Assembly: GCA_012295275.1 (NCBI GenBank)
Contig: CM022670.1
Span: 36,197,801-36,261,800 of the forward strand
From: Chrysomallon squamiferum
Taxonomy: Eukaryota > Mollusca > Gastropoda > Neomphalida > Peltospiridae
DNA length: 64,000 nucleotides
Reading direction: 5' to 3'
The notes beneath the pieces were generated by a model. That model was not told where the DNA came from and made no database searches. It worked only from the letters and a program-made list of their open reading frames with translations. A program made the position numbers and the translations under genes. This document shows, piece by piece, positions 1 through 13,284 of the stretch. Position 1 is the first letter of the stretch; every line of letters begins with the position of its first letter.

Positions 1-3000
1 GTTCAAATCATAATTATACATATATTGTATAAGGAGACAGAATTTTGTTTTAATAAATTTGACACACTGTAAGTAAGTTATCAGGATAAAAAAAAAAAAA
101 AAAAAAAAAATGCATTCAACAAGTACACATTTTAAACAATGGTCATACCTGTATGACATGTAGCCTTTCTAAAAATTATAAACAATACATTTTTTACAAA
201 TTGATGACAATGTTCCCATATTTAAAATGTTATAAACAAAAAATATTAAAAAAAAAATAGAAAGCTTATGTACATCAATGTTTACAGAAATGACAGTTGT
301 AATTCTGATAATAACAAAAGTGAAACTTTTGTAAAGAATTATGCCAATGCAAAAATATAATAACCTTTAACAGATTCCCATAAAAATATGCAAAAACAAA
401 ATATTCCTCACAATATGCCACATAAAATACTGCCAATTTTTTCATTTCTTTTTTTCCCTGACATTTAAGCAGAAAAACAAGCAAAAACAGATATGAATAT
501 GTTATCACATCTTATATTTACATTTCAAATGGTTATAAAAGAAAATATGCATATATAATAGAACTGAATCAAAAAATAAGAAATATATTTAAAATATAAC
601 TAGAAACTTTTATTAATTTTTTTGTCTCCAGTATTTTAGTTGCATACAAAACCATGCAGGAAAATAAAAATTAATTCATGTCAAATCTCAGCAGTTTTGT
701 GCTATTTAAGGACTAACCAGATTTGAAGGCGATTATCAGTTAATGCATGCAAAATATTTTTTAAAAATGATAATTATAATAATAAATTAAACAAAACAAA
801 AATATATAAATTTTTATAATTGAGCAGCATGTCATTCACAAACAAATATATTTTTATGTTTTTAATTGCAGATTGCTTAAAGCTGTAAAAATTTAAATAT
901 ACACATTGATACATGTGTAAGCTTAAATCATTTGACTAGAGACTGAAACAATTTTATTTTGGTGTAATAAATATTTTCATCAATATCAAAAAAAAAATAT
1001 AGTTTATGCTGAAGGTATTTGATTTATATATATTTAGTTTCTTACATTTTACTTACAGTGAAAATGATAATATTTAAATAAAAATTGTTATACATTTTTT
1101 TTTTTTTTTTTTTTTTTAAATTATTTATAGTGATTATCTGCAGTTAAGAAATAATTTTTCTATACATTTGCTTTATTCCCTGTAGCTCCCTGTAAAGGTG
1201 TATGTTAGTAAGTTAAAGTGAAACATAAACAGTAGGAAGCTGAACTGCATTCATTTCATAATGATTTTGAGTTACTCAGTAAAAACACAAAGTTACATTT
1301 ATTTCATTACATTTGACGGTGATGTAAAATTATATCATTGTTAGCTGACTCTAACATATGTACACTGTCACAGGACAGTTCTTCTTTCCATTCTTTATGT
1401 AGTCTGTGTAAATAACACTTCAGCACAAATGATATTTACATAAAGATAACCGTATTAATGTTTGTATTACATACACAATGTTTTAAGTACATACACACAC
1501 ATATATATATATTAGATGTTGACAACATGACTTACGATATTCATAATATATTTTTCTATTTTATTTTTTTAATTTTTTTTTTTAAATTATTCATGGAAAA
1601 TAAGAAAATGAAAAAAAAAAAAAAAAAATGCAAATAAACAACACGTTTCAATGGTAATTAAAATATAAAGCACAATGATAGCCACTGAAAACAACAATAT
1701 ATATAATTAGATATATAGTTTTCATTTAATAAAGAATTTAACAATTTACTTTAAAAAAAGAAGAAAAAAGTGAGATGCAAAAGAAATAAACATGTTTCTG
1801 GAAGTGTTCAGAAACAAAATATAAGTCTAGCAATATTAACTGTGACTGTTTTTCTATTTTCAATCTTTCATTTTGGACATACTGTGGCAGTTAAGTTATT
1901 TGGGTCCAGTTAGCTGCCATACAATAGTTAATTCTTGAATATTATTCAACAGCAATCATTCAACAATAAAAATAACACTTTGTACAGGTTAGTTTTAACG
2001 AATATAAAATTTACCAATAATTCTTTTTTACACAAAAAAAAAGGTCTGTGAGCACACCTATAAATATATGAAAATAGTTTTGATTTCTTTTTGAATATCT
2101 GAAACTTTTCACACAAAAAATCAATGTTCAGTGCATTAATTTTTGCAAAATAAAAGGTTTGTGAACTCTTGGCTTTTATAATCAGTTACTGTCATGTTTA
2201 CAAAACCAAACTTTACAAAAGGCATTTCACATTTCAAAGCACCTATTACACAAATAAATAAGCAATCAGAAACAACTGGTGACAATGCTGTTACTGGTAA
2301 AATAAGTATGCTGAACCAAATTTAAAATGATATTTTTAAAAAAGATAATTTACAATAAAAAATAAACTTGCATTTATGTGACCATGTATTGAAAATAAAA
2401 CAGAATTATTTTTTCTCGTTAAAATCATAAATGAAATTCTTGTAGTACCTAGGCAAAAGTACTAACTAGATTAAATTTCTAATTAGTGTGATTCAATTAT
2501 TATTTTTTAAAAGAAAAAAGACAAACACCCCTCCTACATACCTTCAAAAAAAACTCCAAACAAACAAAAAGCAAAGAAAGACTGAAACAAAAACTGTCAG
2601 AATAGCAGAAAAAGTACAACAATAAACACTGTCATGTAACAATGTTGTCATTACCTAAAGTACAAACAGATAACTTTTAAATTGCCTTTAAAAGCCTTTC
2701 ACCGTATTCCATTTGTTATATATAACTAACAGACAAACAGTGACAAAATAAATCATGTTTTTACAATGCTATTTCCAGAACAATTTTGCATAGATCCATT
2801 GATTTGCAATTTAACGAGTAAGACACATGTAATAGAAATGTGCTTGTTAACACCTGCTCCAATTATAACCTTTATTGCTTATAGCACTTTAACAAAAACA
2901 GCAATAACTAGGCCACTTTAAAAAATAGTAACAGGCATATTATTTTATTCATGAACATTTTTTCAAAAATTAAATATTACATTTCCAAAATTATCACTTA

Positions 3001-3120
3001 AGGTTTCATTAAATACAAATTTCATATACCAAATAAATAATTTTTCCCCTGCATTACAAAAAATACCAAAAAAAGAATTAAAAGTCTCTATCTGTACAAG
3101 AAAATTATACATGCTACTAG
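1..3120 (-). other. AT-rich DNA downstream of GALNT10-like A, probably 3' UTR plus flank
   Basis: No credible coding sequence on either strand; the only reading frames are short and low in complexity. It directly follows the stop codon of the minus-strand GALNT gene, so the part nearest 3120 should be its 3' UTR. Several minus-strand AATAAA hexamers occur (one reads as TTTATT at 2871-2876), but base composition makes such hexamers frequent, so the real cleavage site cannot be chosen. A 23-base A run (88-110) and a T run (1095-1117) are the main low-complexity tracts. Confidence 0.4.
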
Positions 3121-4997
3121 TTAATCTAATGGTACATCCCAGTCTTTTAAAACCTCAGTGGTATTCATGTTAGACCATTTCCACTTCTGAGTGTTTGAGC
3201 TTTCATCACATGGATTCATAAACAGTTCATGACTGCCTATATCACAATCCAAACACTGACCACTAACAGGGTGAAATATTTGAGAGGTTGCCTGAAACAA
3301 ATATTTTATTTCTATACATAACACTATTTTTTTTTTACATTTTGATAAAATATTGTTTTGGCAAAATTTATGTTAATATTAAATATAAAAGTAGTAGTAG
3401 ATATTTCTGTGATATAAAAATAAAAAAGAGAAATAAAAAGGTAGCTGCTATATTTAAAATTTTTTATTTTACTTGTATATTGTTATTGTTATTGAAAACA
3501 TAATCAGCTCTATATTCATAATTAAAATGATTTAATAAATTTAATAAAAATGCTTAATGAAATATGTGATAAATTCCTTGCTAAAATGATTTATGAATCT
3601 TATTTCTATTATATAAAAATCAATGTTAAAATATTTTTTATTTCTTAAAGATTCTTTTACCAAGTTATACCAATACCTACAAAATATGAAAGAAACAAAA
3701 AATTATAATCACCACTTTATATTTGAATCTTTGATTTCCTTGCATGTTATGACATGCAAAGAGAATAATAGGAGCTTTTTTAATGGACTGTGAAACATCA
3801 AAGCAAACATTCCGTTTTTTTGGTCGAATATCCTTGTGCCAAGAAAACTCAAATGTCTGAAAATAAGACCAATAATTAAAGTAATAAGTAACTGCAAGAA
3901 TTTTCATTAAGTATTAGCTATGAATATATATATATATTTATATATACACACATATACAGTTGTATCGTGAGTTTAATTTGTTCCATGACCAAGGTTGTAA
4001 TTCAATTTGCTTGTATATCAAATCAATTTTCCCCAACTGAAATTAATTGAAATAACATTAATCCATTCCAGCCCCCCAAAAACAACCCCAATATTTTGTA
4101 ACTTGTTTTTAAATAAGAAAAATGTATTTATAAATGACAAATATTGTATAAAACCAAAATAAAAGAGAAGTAAAGAAATAAACTGGTTTTGTAAAGTGTA
4201 TTTATCTTGGAGATCAGACAAATTATTTTAATGTCATTGGCTGGAGCTACAGCCTTTATAGACTCCTTCTGCTTCAGTATGGTACACATCATAGAAGTAC
4301 TATGCTCATACTGCCCAGCCAAGTTGACTACATGCACACCTCGCTCATGTTTTTCTATGATTTCATGCTTTAATTTAATGGACATCATCTGCTTCTTCTT
4401 CTCAACATTATGTTTCCATTCACTTTCTTAGGATGCTGGGCAGTAAAATGTTTCTTGCACCAACTAGGGATGCTAGGCAGATGTTTCTTGCACTAGTGGC
4501 GACTCATAACTCGGATTTTGGTTCGGAACTTAAAACAAATAATGACCGGGCGACTGCTCATAACTCAGAAAAATTGTAAGTTGGAGCATTTTTAAGTCAA
4601 GGTACCAATGTATATATACATATTTATATATGTTACTGTTTTTAAATCAATATTCTTATGGGATATATAGTTAATAATAAACTTTTGATTTTACACTAAG
4701 AAACTGGTGGTTTTCTTGTAAAATTGGCATTTGTGCTTTTGTCTTTATCTAAACATTTGTATTATAATTCTGATTTGGAACATTTTTTTTTTAGCTTATT
4801 TTATAAAACAAATGTTATGGATAAAAGTAAATATTCTTACTGACATGTTAATCCCTTTTATGAAGCTTATAAAATAAAGTATGTACCTGCTCCCCATTAG
4901 CACCCTGTCCATCTTTAATGCATGGCTCTAACTGAAATCTCTCATTGGCTCCCTTGAAGCGGGTATCAATACAGAGTTGTCCAGCCATGCTTCTTAT
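3121..4997 (-). CDS. Copy A C-terminal ricin-type lectin domain, exons 9-11
   Basis: Exons 9 (4887-4997), 10 (3713-3856) and 11 (3121-3291) encode a beta-trefoil lectin domain of the type found in almost all GALNTs, which binds GalNAc on partly glycosylated substrates. Visible repeat marks are [19 protein letters not shown], then FEFSW, then VCFDVSQ...[15 protein letters not shown], then [20 protein letters not shown] with TQKWKW near the end. The three repeats carry the expected Cys-Leu/Phe-Asp and aromatic Q-x-W-like positions. The reading frame ends in DVPLD and a TAA at 3121-3123. In the frameshifted reading this domain would not be translated. Confidence 0.85.
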
Positions 4998-7900
4998 CTG
5001 ATAAAAAAGAGAAAAACATATTCATTTTTTTTTATATAATTAGGAGATTCAAAAATCAAAAGGTATTAAAATCATTCGTTGTCACATTTAGTTTTATTTT
5101 ATTCCAAATAATCAAACAATTTTACACGTGTATAAGGAAAAATAATTTGTTCATCTGGGGATGTAGTCTCAGCTTACAAGTTTGTTTCTATAGAGCTCTA
5201 TTAATTTTAACAATAAGAAAAAAAATCTTCAGAAACTCACCTCTCCTTCAGCCATTGGTTTTGGTTCAACTGGAGGATATACCTTCACAAGGTCAAATGC
5301 TATCTCCGTCATGAACCACTTAAAAGGTTTGCAGTTTAATTTTTTCCTGATAGCCAGCTGCGCTGATATATCTCCTGGATCTACATTTCTGTAGTGAGGT
5401 CTTCGTTTGTATATGTATTCAGCATACTCATCCATCCACACATCAGCAACCCGTCTGTAGTTCTACAGTTTAAAAAACACCCATATTTAATGTACGCTAT
5501 GCAAATATTGATGCAGCTGTTTATCACTGTTCAAATCTAATAAATTCAAACACACACAAATGAAAAAAATAATAATAATAAACAAAAAAATATTTTAATT
5601 TAATTAAAATCTATATTAAATATCATTGCTGTTGTTTTTGTAAGTATTTATTAGTGAAATGACTTACACGTCCAATGAAATCTCCAACTCCAGGATTTGG
5701 GAAAGGTGCAAATTTTCTGTAAATGTGACCTATTCTTGAACAAGGTGCATCAAGCATTTGCCCACCACACTGCCAGATCTGAAATGAATAAATCAGACTA
5801 ATGATAATATTTATAAAAATCACTGACATAAATATTACAAAAAATTATAAATGAATCAAATAACAAAAAAATATGTTAATATACATCACATTATTTAGTG
5901 TTAAAAATATATTAGTGTTTCATGTTCCTATAAAAATGTAAATAATGCAGGTGAAAAAAGATAATTTTATGACTTTGTATTGATTAAAAAGTTATGAACT
6001 TGCAGTACAACTACCTCTGTGTGCCTTTTTTGGTACAATGTCTATAAGAATTTAATATAATGTTGGTTAAATTATTTTAGAAATTGAAAAAATGTATAAA
6101 AAGTAAGATGCATGTGTGATCTTCAGACAAAAATATTTATATAAATTTAGATACTACATATATGAACTGGTTTAATTCTGACTGTTATTCCTAATTTTTT
6201 TAATTAAATTTAATAAAAAAAAGCATGCTTCCATCTTTGTTAACATATTTTGTATCTATCATTTAATAAAATAAATATATTTTGCCCCTAGGATGTAATT
6301 AGTGTATCTTACTTTCATACAACTACTGAAATGATTTTTTAATAGTTTGTTTTAATTTCACCTACCTTGAAAGACAACTCATATTGTTCACCCCCCAAAT
6401 ATCAAGACCTGGATCATAGCCTCCCAGTGTCCAGAACCATTCACGATCAATTGCAAACAATCCTCCAGCCATAACCGGACTCCTGAAACAAATCAAGATG
6501 TGTCACTGTAACTATGTGTTTAAAAACATTACTTACAAACAGCAAGCCAGAGATCAATATGAATGAATCAAGTTACACATCACTAATATTTAATCAATTA
6601 TCACAAGAACCATTTAAAAAATAATTATTGATAAAACATTTTTGCTTTTGATGTAAATTTTATGTAAAATTGAATTGAAATTTTCATACTTTCATTAAAA
6701 CTGTGTTAGTTAAAATACAAACTATTAAACAAGAAACTTTATGTCCATAACTGTTTTGTATTTACTGAATTTATTTTGAAGTTTGATTATTTTATTAAAG
6801 AAAGAAACATAATTTCAGAAAAACAAATTCACAGTTATAAAATTACATTATATTATTATTTCCCTTAAGAAACAGCTAATAATATCCACTTTAAAATATT
6901 ATATCAATGTTTCTAATGTAACAGAGATATGTGATAAATGTTAGTGAAATACAGACTTGAAAGGTTCTGAGGGATGCTGTAGGTCAGACTTAAGGAGAGG
7001 CAGTCTCTTGTAGAAAAGTTCCCAGTCAAAAGCACCTCTTGCTCCTTCATCTTGAGGTCTGTATGCAAATGTCTCATAATCAATAATGTCAATAAAAGGA
7101 CAAACCACTGTCCTTTTGTCCTGGGCTATTGGTTCTGTTCAAATAAAATATTCCAATTAATTAAATAAAAAAGCTTTTTTTAAAATCTGAATGAAGTTAA
7201 AATAATTAAAATAATAATAATAATAATAATAAAATAAACAAATAAGCATGTTGTTAATTTGATCATATGCTTCAAAATTAATATTTCAAAAAGTTAAATT
7301 TGGAATCTAAATCTAAGCTACTTTAGTCAATATTAATTAGGATTTTCTAAATCTAACGGAGCTGACATTTAGAAAACTTAACAATGTATAAATTTTATAA
7401 ATAAAGACGTTTTAATCTTTTTAAAAAAAAAATAAGAAAAAAGATCAAAAAAAAAAAAAAAACTAAATAAAGGGTAGTAAACAAACAAACAAAAAATAAA
7501 AAAAAAAATTGTCATACTCACCAAGCAATGGTGGTAGCCAGTTTGTATTAGCCTCACAATGAGAATCTAAGAAAATAAGAACTTCTCCGGTTGCATGTTT
7601 TGCTCCTAACAGTCGAGCCCTTATCAGCCCTTCACGTTTTTGAGCTCTGATTACTTTTACATTTTTGAAATGCTCTTTTACAAAATTGTCAAGTTTTTCT
7701 TTGAGAAATTCTTTAGTACTGAAATCATCAACAAGGAGAACCTCATGTATAAGATGTTTAGGTGCTCTGTTGATCACACTGTAGGCTGTTCTTAACAAGG
7801 TTGACCAGTGTTCATTGTGAAATGGAACTATAACACTGGCATTAGGCAGTTTGTTCAAATACTTTTTCTTTACGCAACTGAAAGATAATTATAAATAAAA

Positions 7901-9106
7901 CAGGTGTTATTAGTGTGCGTTAACATTCACTCACTCTGTACAAATTGTAATAGAAAAGCTGTTTTAAAAACAACAACTTAAGAGTGGAAATGAATATTTA
8001 TAATTAATAATTTGTTAACTACATTACATTTTGTTTTATATAATAAAAGAAAATCAGTAGTAGGTCATTTAAAAAACATAAATAAATCTATTATAATAAT
8101 TGTCCAATAATGATAAAATAAATTGAAATTACTTAGTTAAATAATCAGTAATAATTAACAGAAAATATAAATGAAGCCAGTTAAACTAACTGATTATGTA
8201 ATATCTAATGAGTTAAAAAGAAAAAACACAAAAAACCTTACTCTTTATGTCTAATATCTTTCACAGATCTTTCCAATGATATTTTATCACTTGCAAATGC
8301 ATTGAACCCATTGACTTTGTAAAGTTCCTCTTTTTTCTTTTCATCTTCTGAACTGAGAATTAATGCAGAACCTTGCTCACCAGGACCTAGAAAAAATAGA
8401 TCACTATCTCATCAACATAAACAAGCTGTCAGTCTAATGTCAAAGAAACCCCATCAGATGTACATGTATATATGCATATGCATACATATATATGTATGTG
8501 TATGTGTGCATGTGCATATACGTATATTTAACTGCTAAACTACCAACAGTATTATAAAAAGTGAAGTATGTGGGCAAAACTTTTGTCATTTTCGGCTATT
8601 TCTTTCTGTATATTTCTTTTTCTAAAATAAAAATTCTAAATATACCCAGTATTTATATATGGTCATATGTGGCTTGATGTGTTACTGTGTGTATTTATAA
8701 AGTAAATATATCAAAGTGGCTAAAAGTGAGTGTGAATGAACTTTGCATTTTTGTTACAGCTGTTTTCATTCCAAACTTTTAGAAATGTAGTCCTTTGGAT
8801 TATTCCTTTTTAAATTCATACTGTAAGGAATCCTTAAACAGAAAAGCATACCAGTTCTTGTCCGTTCCTGTTCAATAAATTTGTAATCATGCCAGTCTAT
8901 CTTCTTTAGTTCATTATCATTCATTTCCTACAAAAACAAAAGTATACTTTGATTACTTAATCTGCTTTCAAAAATAACATATCAAACTTATACAAACATA
9001 AATTATTTGAAGACATATTTAATCCTTTATTTTCATTCATCATTTATTCTCAGGTGCTTTTTTCATTTCACGTGAAAATATACTAATCCTAGTCAATATG
9101 TGTGTA

Positions 9107-9142
<36 letters not shown>

Positions 9143-10005
9143 ATTATTATTACTGTAAGCTTGATTACAGAACATTTTTTATAGCAAAGATTTACATATT
9201 TCATAAGCAAGTATTTTATTGTGTGCGAATAATTCAATACAGCAATAAATATGGAAATGAATATGCCTTTTTTACTGTGTTGTATATATTACTACTTTTT
9301 ATTTCAAAAATCTAAATAAATAAACATTATAAAGCTACATATTCCATTACTATTATAATTCCTAATCATATACTTATTTATATTATCAGTCTGAAAGATG
9401 TTTAAATTAAAATATCAATAATATAATTAGAATATTTTATAGTTTAACAAGTATTAACATCTAACATACATAACAGTAATAAAAAAATATATGATTTTAT
9501 CTGACCAAATGGTTTTTAGATTTGACAGTTTGTTAACTGTCACAGATGCATTTTATGACCTTTGTATTTGTTAAATGACAATAACATCAGTGACTTTATT
9601 TTTTATTCAGAATATTGGGTATTTGTTATCGATGAAAAAATACATACTGATTTTAGTTTAACTTACAAAGCAGTGGAAAATACTAAAAAATAATTTTTCT
9701 GTTCAGGATAATTTATTTTTTATTTATTTATTTATTTTTGTTGTTGTTATTGAAAGTATAATTTAGTTTCCTTTTATAACTGTGAGCACAAATTGTGTCA
9801 ACATCTCTGTAAAATGTGTGACAAGCTGTTTATTTAATAAATCCCAGTATGTGACTCAGAGAAAAAATTCGTCTTTTTTTTTATAACTGAATTACTATGT
9901 AAACAAAATCTGTTTTCACATGAACCACTGAATGGAATGTTACAGTATACACTACACAGTAATATTTTCTTAATAATAATATTTTTCAGTATTGCAATCT
10001 TTCTA

Positions 10006-10054
<49 letters not shown>

Positions 10055-10748
10055 TAATAAGAACAGTTAAATATGAAACAAATTACAGAAATAGATTTCA
10101 GGCCAACAACAATATACTAGTTTATACTGACTGCCTCGGGGATCAGTTGAACGTAGGTTTGTACCAATTATACTAGGTCCAAATGGCTGCTTATTAAATA
10201 GAATGTTTGCCTTAGGTGATTTAGCATCAAAATGTTGAAACTAATGATATGAGAATATGTAACAACTTGTAGTCTGCAGTTCCAAACCCTGTCTTTCTGG
10301 TTTCTTTATTTTCTGATAGTAACAATACAATTTAGATAAGAGTATTTTCACAAGACTCTTATTTTAGTAATTATAATAAGAATAAAAATGTTTCATGTTA
10401 GATGGCATTTAACAATTATTTCATACTGATTTATGAATATTTAACAATAGTTCAGACTACATTTGAACCATTTAATTTACATTATAAAAAGGACAGTAAA
10501 AAAATAAGCTGGGATCAAGAAATCATGTAAATGAGTACAAATACTGATATACATTAAAGTATAAATATTATATATATCAATATCCATCTGAATTAAATAT
10601 AACTGCTAATAATTTTAACTATTTAAAAATCACTGAAACTGTCCTTATAACAAGCTAGCAATATTTAGGCCTATTTATTATTAACCATAGTCTGTTTAAG
10701 TGTTACTTGATGTTTTAAAAATAACTGAATTCAGTTTTTGTAATCTCT

Positions 10749-10795
<47 letters not shown>

Positions 10796-11537
10796 GCCGT
10801 AACAATAAATTCAGTAAATCCAGATTAAAAAAACATTATAAAAAAAATGTAGTTTTCCAGCATTCTTGCCAAAACTGAAAAATATCCATATAGTTTTTAA
10901 TTATTTTTCATTTTTTAAATGAAAAACCTTCAAATAAAGTGTTAAAGCTTTCCAAAAAAATTGTTCTGCCTTTAATAATCACTACTTTGTCACATCTGAA
11001 TTTGTATGATGAATTGTGATAAATTTGTGCTGCTGGGCTTCATGGAACAAAGTTTCATCCATTGTTTAAACCTTTTTAATACACTGTCACATTAAACATT
11101 AAATACAGATACCTGAGCTTTCTACAAACACTATTAAATACACAACATACAAAATATAAAATAAAAATAAAAATCTTCCTTCTTACTTGGAAACATTTAA
11201 ATAAATGGACAATAAACAAGATTTTTAAAATGTATTTTTTTATTATTAATTTATTATGTGGCCTTATTTCATCATTATTAAATTATTTAAATAAAATAAT
11301 TAAAAAACTAAAATAATAATAATATAATAAAATAAATAAAATAAATAAATAAAATCTTACCTGAGATTCATGGTATTTTTCTCTTGGAAGTTTTGGTTCA
11401 ACTGGGAGTCCTCCTGTATCTATAAATGTTTCCTTTACTTTATTTTCAAACAAAAGTTTGAACGTCACTGGTCCTACTGCCACAAAAAATGCAGCAAAAA
11501 GTAAGTACTTTATAATAGTGACCGTATTTCGTCTCAT
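3121..11537 (-). CDS. GALNT10-like polypeptide N-acetylgalactosaminyltransferase, copy A (frameshifted in exon 6)
   Basis: Golgi type II membrane enzyme family that transfers GalNAc from UDP-GalNAc to Ser/Thr, the first step of mucin-type O-glycosylation. Eleven coding exons read on the minus strand with GT-AG borders: 11361-11537, 8852-8927, 8242-8386, 7522-7877, 6957-7134, 6366-6482, 5668-5778, 5241-5462, 4887-4997, 3713-3856, 3121-3291. The start [13 protein letters not shown] is followed by a hydrophobic signal anchor. Next come the GT-A catalytic domain, with its DSH metal site in exon 4, and a C-terminal ricin-type lectin. IWQCGG, the [11 protein letters not shown] run and YPPVEP point to the GALNT10 group. 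The exons total 1808 nt, one short of a multiple of three. The missing base lies in the G6 run at 6391-6396, in the codons for WGGEQ. This may be an assembly error or a real null allele. All intron positions match copy B. Confidence 0.9.
3957..4610 (-). mobile_element. Deleted Tigger/pogo-type DNA transposon in copy A intron 9
   Basis: A 654-bp element bounded by related terminal inverted repeats: CAGTTGTATCGTGAGTTTAA at the left end and, on the other strand, CATTGGTACCTTGACTTAAA at the right. A TA dinucleotide on each side (3955-3956 and 4611-4612) fits a Tc1/mariner-type target duplication. On the minus strand, around 4388 down to about 4215, it encodes the N-terminal helix-turn-helix of a Tigger/CENP-B-type transposase: [20 protein letters not shown], then a diverged [20 protein letters not shown]. 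The DDE catalytic part is absent, so this is a non-autonomous internal-deletion derivative. The flanks resemble the CTCGTAACTC-like ends of that family, recognised from memory. Confidence 0.85.
6366..7877 (-). CDS. Copy A catalytic core, exons 4-6
   Basis: Exon 4 (7522-7877) encodes the nucleotide-sugar binding half: [24 protein letters not shown] and the metal-binding segment [16 protein letters not shown]. Exon 5 (6957-7134) encodes [16 protein letters not shown] and [18 protein letters not shown]. Exon 6 (6366-6482) encodes [20 protein letters not shown] and [10 protein letters not shown], then loses frame, because its G run has six bases where seven are needed to read [10 protein letters not shown]. 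The downstream bases of the same exon still encode that peptide in the shifted frame. The equivalent exon in copy B is 118 nt against 117 here. Changing the splice sites cannot repair this, since both halves lie inside one exon. Exon 5 has an ordinary GT but a weak donor context (GTCTGT). Confidence 0.85.
8928..11360 (-). repeat. Copy A intron 1, with several microsatellites
   Basis: Longest intron of copy A (about 2.4 kb). It holds a TG tract at 9099-9137, an AC tract at 10007-10052 and an ATT array at 10751-10794, in otherwise AT-rich DNA. Short open frames here (runs of HTHTHT or VCVCVC) are products of these tracts. I see no exon or transposon ends. Confidence 0.7.
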
Positions 11538-12571
11538 ATCTCTATATCTAGTAAAAATTGCAGATACTGAAAAGTATAAATAAATAAATAAATAAATAAA
11601 TAAATCAAATTATATAAAAATCAAATCTCGAAGCAGACGATCAAACATTCAAAGTCAATAAAAAGTTGAAGAAGTGTCAACTGTATGTCTGAATAAACAG
11701 TTAAATTTCCGAACGTGTTGCAAAAACCATTTCCAACAAATGGATTTACAGATAATACATCATACAAATGTATATATGTATATTAAAACATAAATAAATG
11801 CAGTCGACGTATTGGTCTGAACAGGTACTGTTTTCATTCAATCAGAACTCGTCCACTCACGATTCCATGGCCGTTTCGTTATTGTTAGTTTCCTTCAAAA
11901 ATATTGTGAGCACTTGCCAACATTTAACAAGTCAACCGTAGTACAGTTTTGATAAATTTATGAAATAAAACTTTTTTTTTTTTTCTCTAAACTTTCTATA
12001 AATTATATCGTTACTCATTTATTATTTTACAGTATTTCTTCAAATTCATGTCTAGAATCAATAAAATAATATGTTCAATCTGTTTTAAACATTTCTCATG
12101 ACAGAACAGATAGATATACTATCATATACTGTATGATATAGTTACATTTTAAAAGAAGTACTTTATAGGATGATCACTAAATAAAAAAATAATTTGAGGA
12201 ATACTATTTTGCTACACCATTTAAATAGTATAGACAATGAAATAATTATTTAATGTCTTAGTTAAAAAAATAAATACATTTTTATAATGGAAACTGTTTT
12301 TAATTATCATCATCATTAATTAATTAATTTATTATCATATAATTAGTCTTATCTCCAGTGGTTACTTTCCTTTCACGTTTATAGATATCGACTGTTGTGT
12401 AACATGTGGTTAGATATTAAATATTATTTTTTAATAACGAATGAAACTAATAATTGGTATTATAAACTGCAGTTACAAGTGTTTGTATGACAGGTGTTAG
12501 AGCTACCTTCCTGAAGAATCGGCCTTCATCAAATCGGTCTACTTAATCAGAGGTGGAAAGGTTAAGGTCGT

Positions 12572-12573
<2 letters not shown>

Positions 12574-12648
<75 letters not shown>
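12574..12648. repeat. (CT)n microsatellite
   Basis: About 37 uninterrupted CT dinucleotides upstream of copy A. It is long enough to be length-polymorphic. Purine/pyrimidine tracts like this can affect nearby promoters, but nothing here shows that it does. Confidence 0.97.
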
Positions 12649-12652
<4 letters not shown>

Positions 12653-12786
12653 GTGCTCTAAAAATACTATGTTGGGCAGATAACTTGGTGCTTGCACTGC
12701 ATATCCAAGTCATCTATGTTTGAATCTCTACAGTCGATAATATAGGTCAAATATTTTACTGATTTAAAATATTACAGATACCGAAG

Positions 12787-13130
12787 CATTTATCCGACTT
12801 CCTGAAATCAGGAAGATTCAGAAAACCAGCTATTTTTTTTTGAAACTGGCTACTTCTGAATTAGGCACGTTTTAGTTTCCGTGATTCCAGTTCAAATGAG
12901 AATGTTGTTTATATGTATCAGTTTACACTCAAAAGTATTTTAAGTGAATTAACAGAGATCAAACAGGCAATGCTTCAGAAGTGTTCTAATTTGTTTCTGT
13001 TCAATAAAGATTCACATTTTACTTTTTATTTTTTATTTTATTTTTTATTTATCTATTTATTTTTTTATTTTTATTTTGCCTGTATCTAGAAATCTGGACT
13101 ATCTCATGTCCCAAGCTTGCCGAATAAATG
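12787..13130. mobile_element. Small TIR element, copy 1 of a dispersed repeat family
   Basis: The left end CATTTATCCGACTTC and the reverse complement of the right end CATTTATTCGGCAAGC form an imperfect terminal inverted repeat. The body (ACTGGCTACTTCTGAATTAG, GAGAATGTTG, AAGTGAATTA, ATCAAACAGGC, ATGCTTCAGAAGTG, CCAAGCTTGC) recurs in the same order at about 45204-45619 inside CEP135 intron 3. No coding capacity, so MITE-like. A low-complexity T/A stretch at 13019-13078 interrupts it. The superfamily cannot be assigned without a clear target duplication. Confidence 0.7.
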
Positions 13131-13284
13131 ATTTTTTGAAAAATATTATTTATTTATTGTTTGATTGATTTATAATAATAATAATAATAATAATTAAAAA
13201 AAAAAAAAAAAAAAAAAAATTGATTTATTTATCTTTACTTCGAAAAGACTCATTTTCTATTTATTCATCTATAAACAAATCTAT

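Noticed and set aside
6366-6482. Explaining the copy A frameshift by other splice sites
   Set aside because: Both frames of recognisable peptide lie within one exon whose borders match copy B, so no border choice restores the frame.
9040-10176. Open frames with HTHT or CVCV runs
   Set aside because: Translations of TG/AC tracts inside copy A intron 1.
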